A stretch of DNA of 22,787 nt from contig SLFF01000202.1 of assembly GCA_007124395.1 (NCBI GenBank), forward strand, positions 1 to 22,787, written 5' to 3'. The stretch comes from Thermomicrobiaceae bacterium (GTDB taxonomy: Bacteria; Chloroflexota; Chloroflexia; Thermomicrobiales; Thermomicrobiaceae). Positions 1 through 8,003 of the stretch are shown here, piece after piece. The position numbers and the translations under genes were made by a program. Below the pieces are notes generated by a model that worked only from the letters and a program-made list of their open reading frames with translations, made no database searches and was not told the DNA's origin. How positions within the stretch are numbered: the stretch's first letter is position 1; each line of letters starts with the position of its first letter.

Positions 1-1032
1 CGGGGTCCACTCGGCGAAGCGATCGTGGTAGATATGCAGCGCAACGGTGGACTGATCAGCAAGGCGGATCTCGAGAACTATCAAATTGTTGAGCGAGAGC
101 CGGTGCGGGGCACCTATCGCGGACACGAGATCGTCTCGATGGCTCCGGCTTCATCCGGAGGAACTCACATCATCCAGATGCTGAATATTCTGGAAGGCTT
201 CGATCTTCAGAAGTCAGGGTTCGGCACTGCCGAGACGATTCATGTCATCGCGGAGGCGATGAAGATCGCCTTTGCCGATCGGTTTCAGCATATGGCTGAT
301 CCGGAGATGTTCGATGTACCGGTGGACTGGCTGACCTCGAAGGAGTATGCGGCCGAGCGGCAATCGCAGATCGATCCCGCCAGGGCGCAGGAATACCAGG
401 CTGCGACTCCATCTGATGGCGAGGGCGATTGCACGACGCATTGCTGTGCGGCCGATGCCGATGGGAACATCGTGACCACCACCCAGACGCTCAACAACGC
501 GTTCGGTTCTCGCGTGACAGTGCCAGGCACCGGAATGTTGCTGAACAATTGCATGCACCTGATGGATCCGACACCGGGCCGAACGAACTCGATCGCGCCG
601 GGCAAGCGGATTCTGTCATCGATGTCGCCCACCCTCGTCATGAAGGATGGACAACCGTTCCTGTCCATCGGGACGCCCGGCGGGGTCAGGATCTTCGGTT
701 CGGTGATGCAGGCGATCATCAATGTGATCGATCACGGAATGTCGCTGCAACGGGCCGTTGAGGCGCCCAGGTTGTGGGATCGTGGCCCGGTGCTGGAGAT
801 CGAGAAAGGCTTCGATGGCGTCGAGGAACTCAAAGCCAGACTCGAGTCGATGGGTCACACGGTCGAGACTCCTCTGAAGGTCGCTGGCGGAATGAACGGA
901 ATTCTCCGGGATCCCGAAACGGCGATGTTGCACGGGGCTGCCTGCTGGAGAGCAGATGGAGTTCCTATGGGCTTCTCCGGCGGTGATGCCCTGGTCGATG
1001 AGGATTCGTTCGAGGCTGGGGTGCCGGTCTAG
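1..1032 (+). CDS. Gamma-glutamyltransferase family protein, 3' part (5' end outside window)
   Basis: This is the C-terminal part of an Ntn-hydrolase of the gamma-glutamyltransferase family, enzymes that autocleave into two chains and act on gamma-glutamyl or related amide substrates. The reading frame is open from base 1 and its first residues already match the family (EAIVVDMQRNGGLIS), so the GTG at 25 is an internal Val and the gene begins upstream. The autocleavage and nucleophile Thr lies in CTTHCC, codon 433-435. The small subunit then shows DADGNIV, SSMSPT and GTPGGVRI, as expected. The loop that holds the glutamate-binding Asp in characterised enzymes (NNQMDDF in E. coli) reads NNCMHLMD here, so the substrate may not be glutathione. 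This could therefore be a GGT-like acylase. The family assignment is firm; the substrate is unknown. It converges on the acidic lipoprotein gene across a shared hairpin. Confidence 0.93.
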   Translation, partial: RGPLGEAIVVDMQRNGGLISKADLENYQIVEREPVRGTYRGHEIVSMAPASSGGTHIIQMLNILEGFDLQKSGFGTAETIHVIAEAMKIAFADRFQHMADPEMFDVPVDWLTSKEYAAERQSQIDPARAQEYQAATPSDGEGDCTTHCCAADADGNIVTTTQTLNNAFGSRVTVPGTGMLLNNCMHLMDPTPGRTNSIAPGKRILSSMSPTLVMKDGQPFLSIGTPGGVRIFGSVMQAIINVIDHGMSLQRAVEAPRLWDRGPVLEIEKGFDGVEELKARLESMGHTVETPLKVAGGMNGILRDPETAMLHGAACWRADGVPMGFSGGDALVDEDSFEAGVPV

Positions 1033-1044
1033 CGATGAAAGGGA

Positions 1045-1073
1045 ACCCGGAGCGGGATTAACCCGCTCCGGGT
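1045..1073. terminator. Hairpin terminator between convergent genes
   Basis: There is a 12-bp perfect stem (1045-1056 with 1062-1073) and a 5-nt loop, between the stop at 1030-1032 and the minus-strand stop at 1081. The tail is T-rich only on the minus strand (TTCCCTTTCAT), so it probably serves mainly the lipoprotein gene and works less efficiently for the other direction. Confidence 0.7.
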
Positions 1074-1080
1074 CAGGTCA

Positions 1081-2034
1081 CTACGCTGACTCCAGGACGC
1101 TGAATGCCTGAATCCATCCCCGGATTTCCGCTGGTTCTTCCAAATCGATCGGAAGCCAGTCGATAACGCCTTCGACAATGTCTCCTGGCTCGACAACGTC
1201 CGCATCGAGATACGATGAGGCGACGAAGAGCAGGGTGCCGTCAGCATCGTATCCGGCGGCGAAGAACTGGGCCAGTTCTGCGGATTCATCACCGGAGTTC
1301 TCGATCTCGGCGACGACAGAGTTGCCGGCATCGCCTGCGTTCCACTCGATGCTCAGCACGTCGAAACCGTAGTAGCGCTCCCATTCGGCGAGTTGCTCCT
1401 CGCTCGGAAACACTGCATCGATCTCGATATCGGCGTCGGCGACTTCGTCTGGCTCGAGATCCCAGAACGTGTGTGTGAACGGGGCGAATTCACCAACCGG
1501 AACCAGGTTGATGATCGTGTGTGCCCAGTCTTTCGTGATTGCCGCGCCACTGGAATCGAGAAGCGTGATGTCGACGTCACGCACCACGAGATGCCGGTCG
1601 CTGACGTTGTGAATCTCTCCAACCACGTCAATGTTCCCGCTTGCGTTCTCGGTGATCTGAACGTTGGTCACCTCGAAGTCGGATTCGCTGGCCATCTCGA
1701 CTTCATTGCTGCCGGAAGGTTCATCGGAGCTACCTTCGTCCGAATCTTCTGCGGCTTCCTCAGTGTCGGCAGCGTCATCGGACCTGGTCTCGTTCTCTGT
1801 AGCCTCATCGCTGGCGGCATCTTCAGCTTCGGCGTCGTCGGTTTCCTCAGGCTCGCTGGCCTCCTCCTCCTCCGCTTCTTCTTCGACGGCGTCGTCGGAA
1901 GAATCATCCGACACCTCTGCCGCGACGGCATCGTTGCTGGCGGCCGCATCGCTGGCGTCACTGTCTTCATCGTCACCGCCACAGGCGGCAACGAGCAACA
2001 GCAGCAGAACTGCCAGAATAGCGAAACGACTCAT
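1081..2034 (-). CDS. Acidic lipoprotein with C-terminal FxLYD-like domain
   Basis: This is a predicted exported lipoprotein of 317 residues. The start at 2034 is preferred to a longer form at 2055 because GGGGAGGAG sits just upstream. The N-terminus is a hydrophobic signal ending in the lipobox VAAC (lipidated Cys18). About 100 residues of almost pure Asp/Glu/Ala/Ser follow, a flexible acidic spacer. The C-terminal part (VTNVQITENASGNIDVVGEI, then HNVSDRHLVVRDVDITLLD) resembles FxLYD-type beta-sandwich domains found in cell-surface proteins, including the 'new, unmodified versus changed' strand pattern with conserved Asn-Val-Ser. No enzymatic residues are evident. It is probably a surface-anchored protein of unknown role. 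It is a single-gene unit with a candidate extended -10 element about 100 bases upstream. The lipoprotein call is firm; the domain call is moderate. Confidence 0.8.
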   Translation of the reverse strand: MSRFAILAVLLLLLVAACGGDDEDSDASDAAASNDAVAAEVSDDSSDDAVEEEAEEEEASEPEETDDAEAEDAASDEATENETRSDDAADTEEAAEDSDEGSSDEPSGSNEVEMASESDFEVTNVQITENASGNIDVVGEIHNVSDRHLVVRDVDITLLDSSGAAITKDWAHTIINLVPVGEFAPFTHTFWDLEPDEVADADIEIDAVFPSEEQLAEWERYYGFDVLSIEWNAGDAGNSVVAEIENSGDESAELAQFFAAGYDADGTLLFVASSYLDADVVEPGDIVEGVIDWLPIDLEEPAEIRGWIQAFSVLESA

Positions 2035-2503
2035 CACTTCTCCTCCCCGCATCATTGCGGAACTGCCGGCGTGTCATCCCGGGCACGCTGGAACAAACCA
2101 TTCGGTAACGTCACCCAACTAATTGATTGACGTTTACAGTACAGATTAGCATGATTGGCGTGACGATAGAAGCTATTTGCGCATGGGAAAATGCAAAAGG
2201 GCAAGAAGTGTCTTCATGCGTCATCGGGGGACGGCCGGGATACACCTTGTAGTCATTCGGCAACGGAATTTCGGGCGAAACGCGTAACTGGAGCCACGTC
2301 GATGGTGCTGCCAGTGTGGTTGTTCAGGGTGGTGTGTCGCGCCGAGTGGAATCGAGATGTGGGTATCTCAAATTGCGCAATGATTCAGATAGATGTTTGC
2401 ATTGCCGATTTTTTCATCACACGGAATGGGGCGATGACGGTCATAGTGTCACAGGCCCGAGCAAAGTCGATCCGTCTTGCGAGTGAACGACCGGGGAAGT
2501 GAC
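2035..2503. other. Intergenic stretch, no gene recognised
   Basis: This 469-base divergent gap has lower G+C than its surroundings. It holds the lipoprotein promoter region on the minus side. Short frames here lack family features and Shine-Dalgarno support. No tRNA fold, repeat or terminator was seen. Confidence 0.6.
2143..2151 (-). promoter_or_regulatory. Candidate extended -10 promoter for the acidic lipoprotein gene
   Basis: Read on the minus strand, TGCTAATCT is an extended -10 element (TGn plus TAATCT). No good -35 box is present. It would start a transcript near 2136 with a leader of about 100 bases. Confidence 0.35.
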
Positions 2504-2968
2504 ATGAAACGCTGGGAGGAACTCGAACGCGAAGCCCGCGATCTGGCCACAAGTGGGCAGTCGCTGATCTACCAGTTCGGAATCGGACTGGGGTTCCTGG
2601 CCACGGTGAGGCGGGATGGTGCTCCAAGGCTGCATCCTGTCTGCCCGATCGTTGCCAATGGCGGACTCTACGTGTTTGTGATCCCGTCTCCGAAGCTCAA
2701 CGATCTTCGTCGCGACGGCCGCTATGCGCTTCACGCGTTCCCTCCGGCGGAGGCCGATGATGAGTTCGCCGTGACCGGTCGAGCGATCGAGATCGCTGAT
2801 CCTGTTGTCCGCCAGATCATCGATTCGGCTTACCAGAACGACGCCGGGCCGGATGAAGTGCTCTTCGAGTTGTTACTGGAGACCTGTTTGCTGGCTCGTT
2901 ATGAAGCTAGAGGGGTGTTTCCACCGGCCTACACACACTGGAGCGCCCAGCGTAGCGATGTACAGTAG
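2504..2968 (+). CDS. Pyridoxamine 5'-phosphate oxidase-fold (PPOX) protein
   Basis: This is a split-barrel flavin-binding protein of 154 residues. The ATG at 2504 is chosen over 2477 because GGGGAAG lies 5 bases upstream. The pattern FLATVRRDGAPRLHPVCPIV is the typical first barrel strand pair of PPOX-like proteins. It is followed by LYVFVIPSPKLNDLRRDGRYALHAF and a later strand FAVTGRAIEI (split here only by naming parts). Such proteins bind FMN, or F420 in some bacteria, and reduce small substrates or bind haem; the substrate cannot be read from sequence. The stop is 60 bases before the radical SAM start, so co-transcription is possible, although a candidate promoter lies between them. The fold assignment is good; the function is open. 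Confidence 0.82.
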   Translation: MKRWEELEREARDLATSGQSLIYQFGIGLGFLATVRRDGAPRLHPVCPIVANGGLYVFVIPSPKLNDLRRDGRYALHAFPPAEADDEFAVTGRAIEIADPVVRQIIDSAYQNDAGPDEVLFELLLETCLLARYEARGVFPPAYTHWSAQRSDVQ

Positions 2969-2986
2969 CCACCGCTCGTGTTTCGA

Positions 2987-2992
2987 TACAAT
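2987..2992 (+). promoter_or_regulatory. Candidate -10 element for the radical SAM gene
   Basis: TACAAT lies 37 bases before the chosen ATG at 3029. No convincing -35 is seen at the right distance. If used, transcription would start near 2999, which rules out the longer reading that begins at 2978 and supports the 3029 start. Confidence 0.35.
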
Positions 2993-3028
2993 AGGGTTTG
3001 GAAACAGGTTCGCGAATCCGGGGGTGCT

Positions 3029-4525
3029 ATGCCGGACGACATGGTGACGCAGTCAGAAACGGCGCAGACGGCGACTCGAACCGCTGGGGATGGCGTTCGT
3101 GATCCCGGTGGGGTGTTGTTGATCTCTACCTACGAACTCGGCCATCAGCCCCTGAACCTGGCATTTCCGCTCTCCTATGTTCAGAGCGCTGGTTATCAGC
3201 CGCACGCAATTGACACCAGTGTCCAGGATTTGAGCGAAGCGGCGATTCGGCGGGCACGGTTCGTCGGGATTTCCGTGCCGATGCACACCGCCTTGCGGTT
3301 GGGGGAAGCGGTTGTCCAGCGAATCAGGGCACTCAACCCGGAGGCATTCATCTGCTTCTACGGGATGTACGCCTGGATGAACGCGGACTACCTGCTTCGA
3401 AACTACGCTGATGCCGTAATCGGCGGTGAGTACGAAAAGCCGCTGCTCGAACTCATCCAGCGCACGGAACGTGGAACCAATGAGCTGATCGAAGGCGTTG
3501 GTGAAACTGGACGTAAAGCCGATCCCTCGATCATCCGGATCGCCTATCCCGAGCCTGATCGAAGTTCTCTGCCGCCGATGCAGGAGTATGCGCACCTGTT
3601 GATCGACGGGAAAGCGGTTCCTGCCGGATACGCCGAGACGACCCGCGGCTGCGCCCACACCTGCCTGCATTGTCCGGTCGTTCCGGTTTATCGGGGTCGA
3701 TTCTTCGCCGTGCCCCGAGACATTGTGATGAGCGACATCCGGCAGCAGGTTCAGGCCGGCGTTGGCCACATCACATTTGGCGATCCCGATTTCCTGAATG
3801 GTCCAACCCATGCGTTGCGGATTTGCCGGGCAATGCATGAGGAATTTCCGCACGTGACGTTCGATATGACGACTCGGGTTGAGCACATCATCGAGAACCA
3901 GGAGCACTTCCCGGAGTTCGCCGAACTCGGATGTGTCTTCGTGATCTCTGCGGTGGAATCGATCAGCGAAGTCGTTCTTCAGAAGATTGATAAAGGACAC
4001 ACCAAAGAAGATGTGGTCGAAGCGCTCCAGATTCTCGACCGTGCTGGCATTGCGATGCGGCCGTCGTTGCTTCCGTTTACCCCATGGACAACCATCGAGG
4101 ACTACATCGAATTGCTGGAGTTCATCGACGAGCACGACATGATCGAGAACATCGACCCGGTGCATCTCTCGATCCGGTTGCTGGTTCCGCCGGGTTCAGC
4201 GTTGCTGGACGAGCCCGATGCTGAGACCTGGGTCGGAGAGCTCGACGAAGCTGCCTATACCTATCGTTGGACCCACGCCGATCCGCGAGTGGACGAGCTT
4301 CAGCGCGAGATCGCCCGGATTTCGGAAGAAGCGTCCAGCTGTGATGCGGATCCGCACGAGACCTTCGCATTGATCCGGGATGCGACCTACCGGTTAGCTG
4401 ACGAATCTCCACCGGCTCGTCCCGAGCGTCCCCGCCGGCGCTGGCGACGTCCACCCAGACTGTCTGAGTCATGGTTCTGCTGAGCAGAACCCACCTCTGG
4501 CCAGTTTGGCCAGGTCGAGCAGTAG
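3029..4525 (+). CDS. B12-binding-type radical SAM selenoprotein with Cys-Sec-Ala-Glu-Pro tail
   Basis: This is a radical SAM enzyme of 498 residues if the TGA at 4481-4483 is read as selenocysteine (residue 485). The ATG at 3029 follows GGGGGTG and a -10-like TACAAT; a reading from 2978 is longer and less likely. Residues about 28-140 resemble a cobalamin-binding Rossmann domain (VLLISTYELG, GISVPMHTA, AVIGGEYEKPL), but no DxHxxG motif is seen. The radical SAM core follows, with the 4Fe-4S motif CAHTCLHC (Cys208, Cys212, Cys215) and FGDPDFLNG. A basic linker (PRRRWRRPPR) leads to SESWFC, TGA, then AEPTSGQFGQVEQ and TAG at 4523. I recall a described family named CUAEP/CCAEP-tail radical SAM (seleno)protein, which this tail fits exactly; I cannot check it here. 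The SECIS-like hairpin is at 4493-4515. The adjacent Cys-Sec pair suggests a redox or metal-binding role. The reaction is unknown. Confidence 0.88.
4481..4483 (+). other. In-frame TGA, proposed selenocysteine codon
   Basis: The codon falls between TGC (Cys484) and GCA GAA CCC (Ala-Glu-Pro). The frame continues for 13 sense codons to TAG at 4523-4525. Cysteine-containing relatives of this tail would read Cys-Cys-Ala-Glu-Pro, so a Cys to Sec replacement is the simple reading. Confidence 0.85.
4493..4515 (+). promoter_or_regulatory. Bacterial SECIS-like hairpin downstream of TGA
   Basis: The lower stem pairs ACC (4493-4495) with GGT (4513-4515). TC (4496-4497) is bulged. The upper stem pairs TGGCCA (4498-4503) with TGGCCA (4507-4512), and the apical loop is GTT (4504-4506). 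The loop begins 20 bases after the TGA and opens with G-U. Known bacterial SECIS elements are short hairpins immediately 3' of UGA with a bulged U in the stem and a G-U in the loop that bind SelB; this hairpin has all of these. It is also coding. An alternative pairing, CTGGCCA with TGGCCAG (4497-4513), gives the same loop. Confidence 0.75.
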
Positions 4526-4874
4526 AGCCACCTCGCGGGGTCAGCCTCTGAACATATTGCCAGCTTTGGTCGTGGTCATGAATTGTGTGCCATTGTAGCC
4601 GCGCGTATAAATCTTTGGATTGCCTCCGATTCAGGGGCCTGGATGGTTTGCGCGAATGGCAATTCAATGACCGATCCTGCTTACCTGTGTGTTAGTGTCT
4701 TCAAAACACCGCCATGTTTTCGGCGGTTTGCGGACTTTTGGCGATCAGGTAAAATCTACTGGTCACAGCCCCGCGCTGCCGATGAAGATGTGAATATCAC
4801 CGTGACTCCGCACCGCTAACCCTGAATGGGTAGTTCCCAGATCTGTTTTTCACTTTCCGGGAGGGTGCGAACAG
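4526..4874. other. Intergenic stretch with promoter of the c-di-GMP enzyme gene
   Basis: No gene is recognised in these 349 bases. The first 180 bases show nothing definite. The distal part holds an inverted repeat and a candidate sigma-70 promoter, listed separately. I looked for the conserved core of a GEMM c-di-GMP riboswitch in the leader and did not find it. Confidence 0.6.
4708..4755 (+). promoter_or_regulatory. Candidate promoter overlapped by an inverted repeat
   Basis: TTGCGG (4728-4733) and TAAAAT (4750-4755) are separated by 16 bases and would start transcription near 4762. Immediately upstream and touching the -35 is an inverted repeat ACCGCC (4708-4713) / GGCGGT (4722-4727) with an 8-base spacer, a possible operator or a short hairpin. 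Confidence 0.45.
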
Positions 4875-7859
4875 GTGTCAACCGAGTACGCCAGAGGTCA
4901 AACTGATCAACGGCAGCAGGCGATTCTTGCGGCCTTGTCGACCGCAAACGACCTGGTGTTCATCTATGATGAGCAATATCGTTTCGTGTATGCTAACCGG
5001 TCGATGCTTGAATTCGGGAACGTCGAATTCGATGACGTCGTTGGCCGTCCACTGCGCGACGTGTTGGGTGATGATGCGTTTGCGGAGAGGCTTGAACGAC
5101 AGATCGACCACGTCCTCAGTACAGGTGAAACCCTCAGAGAAACGGCACACTATACCAGTCCTGCTGGACAGCGCGGTGTATTCGAGTACATCTTTCGCCG
5201 TTATGAACACGAAGACGGCGCCTGGGTTGTCGGCACATCCCGGAACGTCAATGAGCTTCAGCGTGCCAACAATCAACTCACCGATATCCTCGAGAGCATT
5301 ACGGATGCGTTCTACGCACTCGACCCAGATCTCCGGTTCACCTACGTAAACCGGCGTGCCGCCGAGTTGCTGATGCGCGACCGGGACGAACTGATTGGGC
5401 AAAGTGTCTGGGACGAGTTTCCTGCGGCAGCGGAGACGGTGCTCTGGTCAACCTACCATCAGTCGATGGAGGATCTGGTGCCGCGATCGGTCGAGTTCTA
5501 CTATCCGCCGCTGGAAACCTGGTTCGAGGTGCATGCCCATCCATCGCCGGACATGCTTTCGGTCTACTTCAAAGATATTAGCGACCACATTCGAACTCAG
5601 CGCGAACTGACGGCAAACGAGCGTCGCTATCGCACGCTGACCAACGCGATGCCTCAGATGGTCTGGCAAACAGATCCGAACGGGTATCATATCTTCTACA
5701 ATCAGCGATGGTATGAGTTCACTGGCTTGAGCGAGGCAGAGTCGCTCGGGTATGGCTTCTCCCTCGCACTGCATCCCCAGGATCGAGAGCGAACACTGGA
5801 GCTCTGGAATCGTTCATTGCGCGATGGCTCGAAGTATGAGATCGAGTACCGGTTCTATTCACGCGAGCTGGATGAGTACCGCTGGTTTCTTGGACGGGCG
5901 TTCCCGGTACAGGATGACGAGGGCAAGATTCTGGAGTGGGTCGGAACCTGCACCGATATAGACCCCCAGAAGCGAGCCGAAGCCCGGATGCGGGATAACG
6001 AACGCCGCCTGGCCGAGGCCCAGCGAATTGCCAGAATTGGCAATTGGGAATTCAATATCAAGACCGGGTCGTTCTCGTGCTCACCGGAACATATGCGCAT
6101 CTTCGGCATCGAAGATCCAGCAGACCAGTGGAACGCTGAATCATACATTCTGGCTATTCACCCCGAAGATCGCTCAATGGTTCGAGTTCAGCGAGACCGG
6201 GTACTGGAGCAGGGATTCGGCGAGTACGACATCGAGTACCGGATTATTCGCCCTGATGGGGAGCAACGGGTCATCCACACGCTGGCTGAACTCATTCCAG
6301 ATGACAGCGGGGACCCGTCTCTCATGGTCGGCACCGTCCATGATATCACCGAGCGGAAAGAGATCGAGCAATCGCTGGAAGACTATGCTCATCAGCAGGC
6401 GCAGCTCTCGCGCCAGCTGCAGCAGCTCAACGGATCACTCGAGCAGCAAGTCGAAGCCCGAACGTCTGAGCTTCGCCGGCTGTCCGAAAACCTGGAGCAG
6501 ATGGTCTGGGAGCGAACTGCGGAGCTGGAAGAGAGCCGGGCTGAACTGGCCCATCAGGCACAACATGATTCTCTGACCGGACTGCCCAACCGGATGCTCT
6601 TCGAAGACAGGCTGGAGCACGCGATTGCCTCGGCGGAGCGTCGCGGGACGATTGTTGCGGTAGTGTTCCTGGACCTCGATGGCTTCAAGATGGTCAATGA
6701 CACGTTCGGTCATGCAGCGGGTGACACAGTGCTCTGCTCGGTTGCTCGCCGTCTGCAGGGACGGTTGCGGCGGAACGACACGCTCGCCCGACACGGTGGA
6801 GATGAGTTCGTTGCAATTCTGGAAGGATTGCTGGCTCCGGAAGACGCGTTGCCAGTCGCCCAGGATTTGCTCAGAACGATCGTCGATCCATACACGATCG
6901 AGGATCGACCAATCCGGTTGAGTGCATCGATCGGCGTGGCGCTGTATCCGCAGGATTCCCAGTCTGTCGCCGGACTTCAGCGCAGCTCGGACATTGCAAT
7001 GTACCGGGCAAAGGTCTCCGGCAAGAATGACATTCGCTTCTTCTCTCCGTCAATGAACGCCGCTGCCGATGAGCGACACGAGATCGCGTTGCAACTGACC
7101 ACTGCGCTTCAGAACGATGAGTTGCAGGTGCATTTTCAGCCACAATGGAGTGTGCGCGAGGACCGGGTTGAGATGTTCGAGGCGCTCCTGCGCTGGTTCA
7201 ATCCTGTGCTCGGGAGTGTGTCTCCTGCTCGATTGATTCCGATCGCCGAAGAGATCGGCATGATCAATGAGATCGGGAACTGGGTGCTGGATGAGGCGTG
7301 CCGCCAAGCCACGCGCTGGAGTGATGTGATGGGACATCGTATTGGTGTATCGGTCAACGTCTCGGCGACTCAACTCGACCGTGAGGAGTTTGTCGAAGTC
7401 GTTTCCTCGGCACTTGATCGACATCGACTGGTTCCGTCACAGCTCGAACTGGAGCTTACCGAGAGCGCGGTTGCGATTGAGCTGGATCGCTCGATCGAAC
7501 GTCTCTCCCGGTTGCGCGAGATTGGCGTGCGGATTGCAATGGATGATTTCGGGCTGGGAAGTTCCTCACTGAGCAAACTGGTGCGGCTACCACTGGACAC
7601 GATCAAGATCGATCGGGCATTCATTCGAGATCTTACCGGCATTAGCGCCTCGGATCGCGTGGTACAGGCAATTGTGGCACTAACTCGCGGCATTGGCCTG
7701 GAAGTCGTGGCCGAGGGCGTTGAAACAGCTTCGCAACGAGAACGAGTGATCGAGCTCGGCTGCGATCGCGTTCAGGGCTTCTTTCTCGGCTATCCGAACG
7801 ATTCGGGAACCACGTTAGCCTGGCTGAAGTCAACTATTCCCCCAGCCCCCCCACGTTAG
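4875..7859 (+). CDS. Four-PAS GGDEF-EAL cyclic di-GMP synthase/phosphodiesterase
   Basis: This 994-residue sensor enzyme makes and/or degrades cyclic di-GMP. The GTG start at 4875 follows GGGAGGG. Four PAS domains are visible at about residues 20-128, 135-240, 250-366 and 380-495. The last two are PAS/PAC-like (WVGTCTDIDPQKRAEA; MVGTVHDITERKEIEQ). A coiled coil spans about 495-565. The GGDEF domain (about 565-725) has intact RHGGDEF (641-645) and an I-site RRND at 632-635, so product-inhibited diguanylate cyclase activity is likely. The EAL domain (about 735-985) has EALLRW, VNVSATQLD, ELELTES, DDFGLGSSS, IKIDRAF, VAEGVE and VQGF, which covers the known metal and catalytic residues, so phosphodiesterase activity is also likely. 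There is no transmembrane segment, so it is cytoplasmic with small-molecule, redox or light input through PAS. It appears monocistronic. Which activity dominates cannot be told from sequence. Confidence 0.95.
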   Translation: MSTEYARGQTDQRQQAILAALSTANDLVFIYDEQYRFVYANRSMLEFGNVEFDDVVGRPLRDVLGDDAFAERLERQIDHVLSTGETLRETAHYTSPAGQRGVFEYIFRRYEHEDGAWVVGTSRNVNELQRANNQLTDILESITDAFYALDPDLRFTYVNRRAAELLMRDRDELIGQSVWDEFPAAAETVLWSTYHQSMEDLVPRSVEFYYPPLETWFEVHAHPSPDMLSVYFKDISDHIRTQRELTANERRYRTLTNAMPQMVWQTDPNGYHIFYNQRWYEFTGLSEAESLGYGFSLALHPQDRERTLELWNRSLRDGSKYEIEYRFYSRELDEYRWFLGRAFPVQDDEGKILEWVGTCTDIDPQKRAEARMRDNERRLAEAQRIARIGNWEFNIKTGSFSCSPEHMRIFGIEDPADQWNAESYILAIHPEDRSMVRVQRDRVLEQGFGEYDIEYRIIRPDGEQRVIHTLAELIPDDSGDPSLMVGTVHDITERKEIEQSLEDYAHQQAQLSRQLQQLNGSLEQQVEARTSELRRLSENLEQMVWERTAELEESRAELAHQAQHDSLTGLPNRMLFEDRLEHAIASAERRGTIVAVVFLDLDGFKMVNDTFGHAAGDTVLCSVARRLQGRLRRNDTLARHGGDEFVAILEGLLAPEDALPVAQDLLRTIVDPYTIEDRPIRLSASIGVALYPQDSQSVAGLQRSSDIAMYRAKVSGKNDIRFFSPSMNAAADERHEIALQLTTALQNDELQVHFQPQWSVREDRVEMFEALLRWFNPVLGSVSPARLIPIAEEIGMINEIGNWVLDEACRQATRWSDVMGHRIGVSVNVSATQLDREEFVEVVSSALDRHRLVPSQLELELTESAVAIELDRSIERLSRLREIGVRIAMDDFGLGSSSLSKLVRLPLDTIKIDRAFIRDLTGISASDRVVQAIVALTRGIGLEVVAEGVETASQRERVIELGCDRVQGFFLGYPNDSGTTLAWLKSTIPPAPPR

Positions 7860-7923
7860 GCAATCACCGGCGGATCATACCCCGATTTTCGCTCCCTTTT
7901 CAGGATTGATTCTGGCCCACGGG

Positions 7924-7952
7924 TTGCGAACTTCGTGAAAACCCGCTATCAT
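7924..7952 (+). promoter_or_regulatory. Sigma-70 promoter for the small Cys-rich protein
   Basis: TTGCGA (7924-7929) and TATCAT (7947-7952) with exactly 17 bases between them, 51 bases upstream of the ATG at 8004. Confidence 0.6.
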
Positions 7953-8003
7953 ACTCCGAATACCGTTCTACAAGTGAACAGAACTGCGTAGCCGGAGGTC
8001 ACT

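Noticed and set aside
3053..4165. Long open frame on the minus strand inside the radical SAM gene
   Set aside because: It lacks family features and a ribosome site and lies opposite a well-supported gene. Long antisense frames are common at this G+C.
2978..4483. Reading the radical SAM gene as starting at 2978 and ending at the TGA
   Set aside because: The 2978 start would lie upstream of and span the TACAAT -10, and has no good ribosome site. Ending at TGA loses the Ala-Glu-Pro signature.
4762..4874. c-di-GMP (GEMM) riboswitch in the leader of the GGDEF-EAL gene
   Set aside because: The conserved core motifs and paired stems are not seen.
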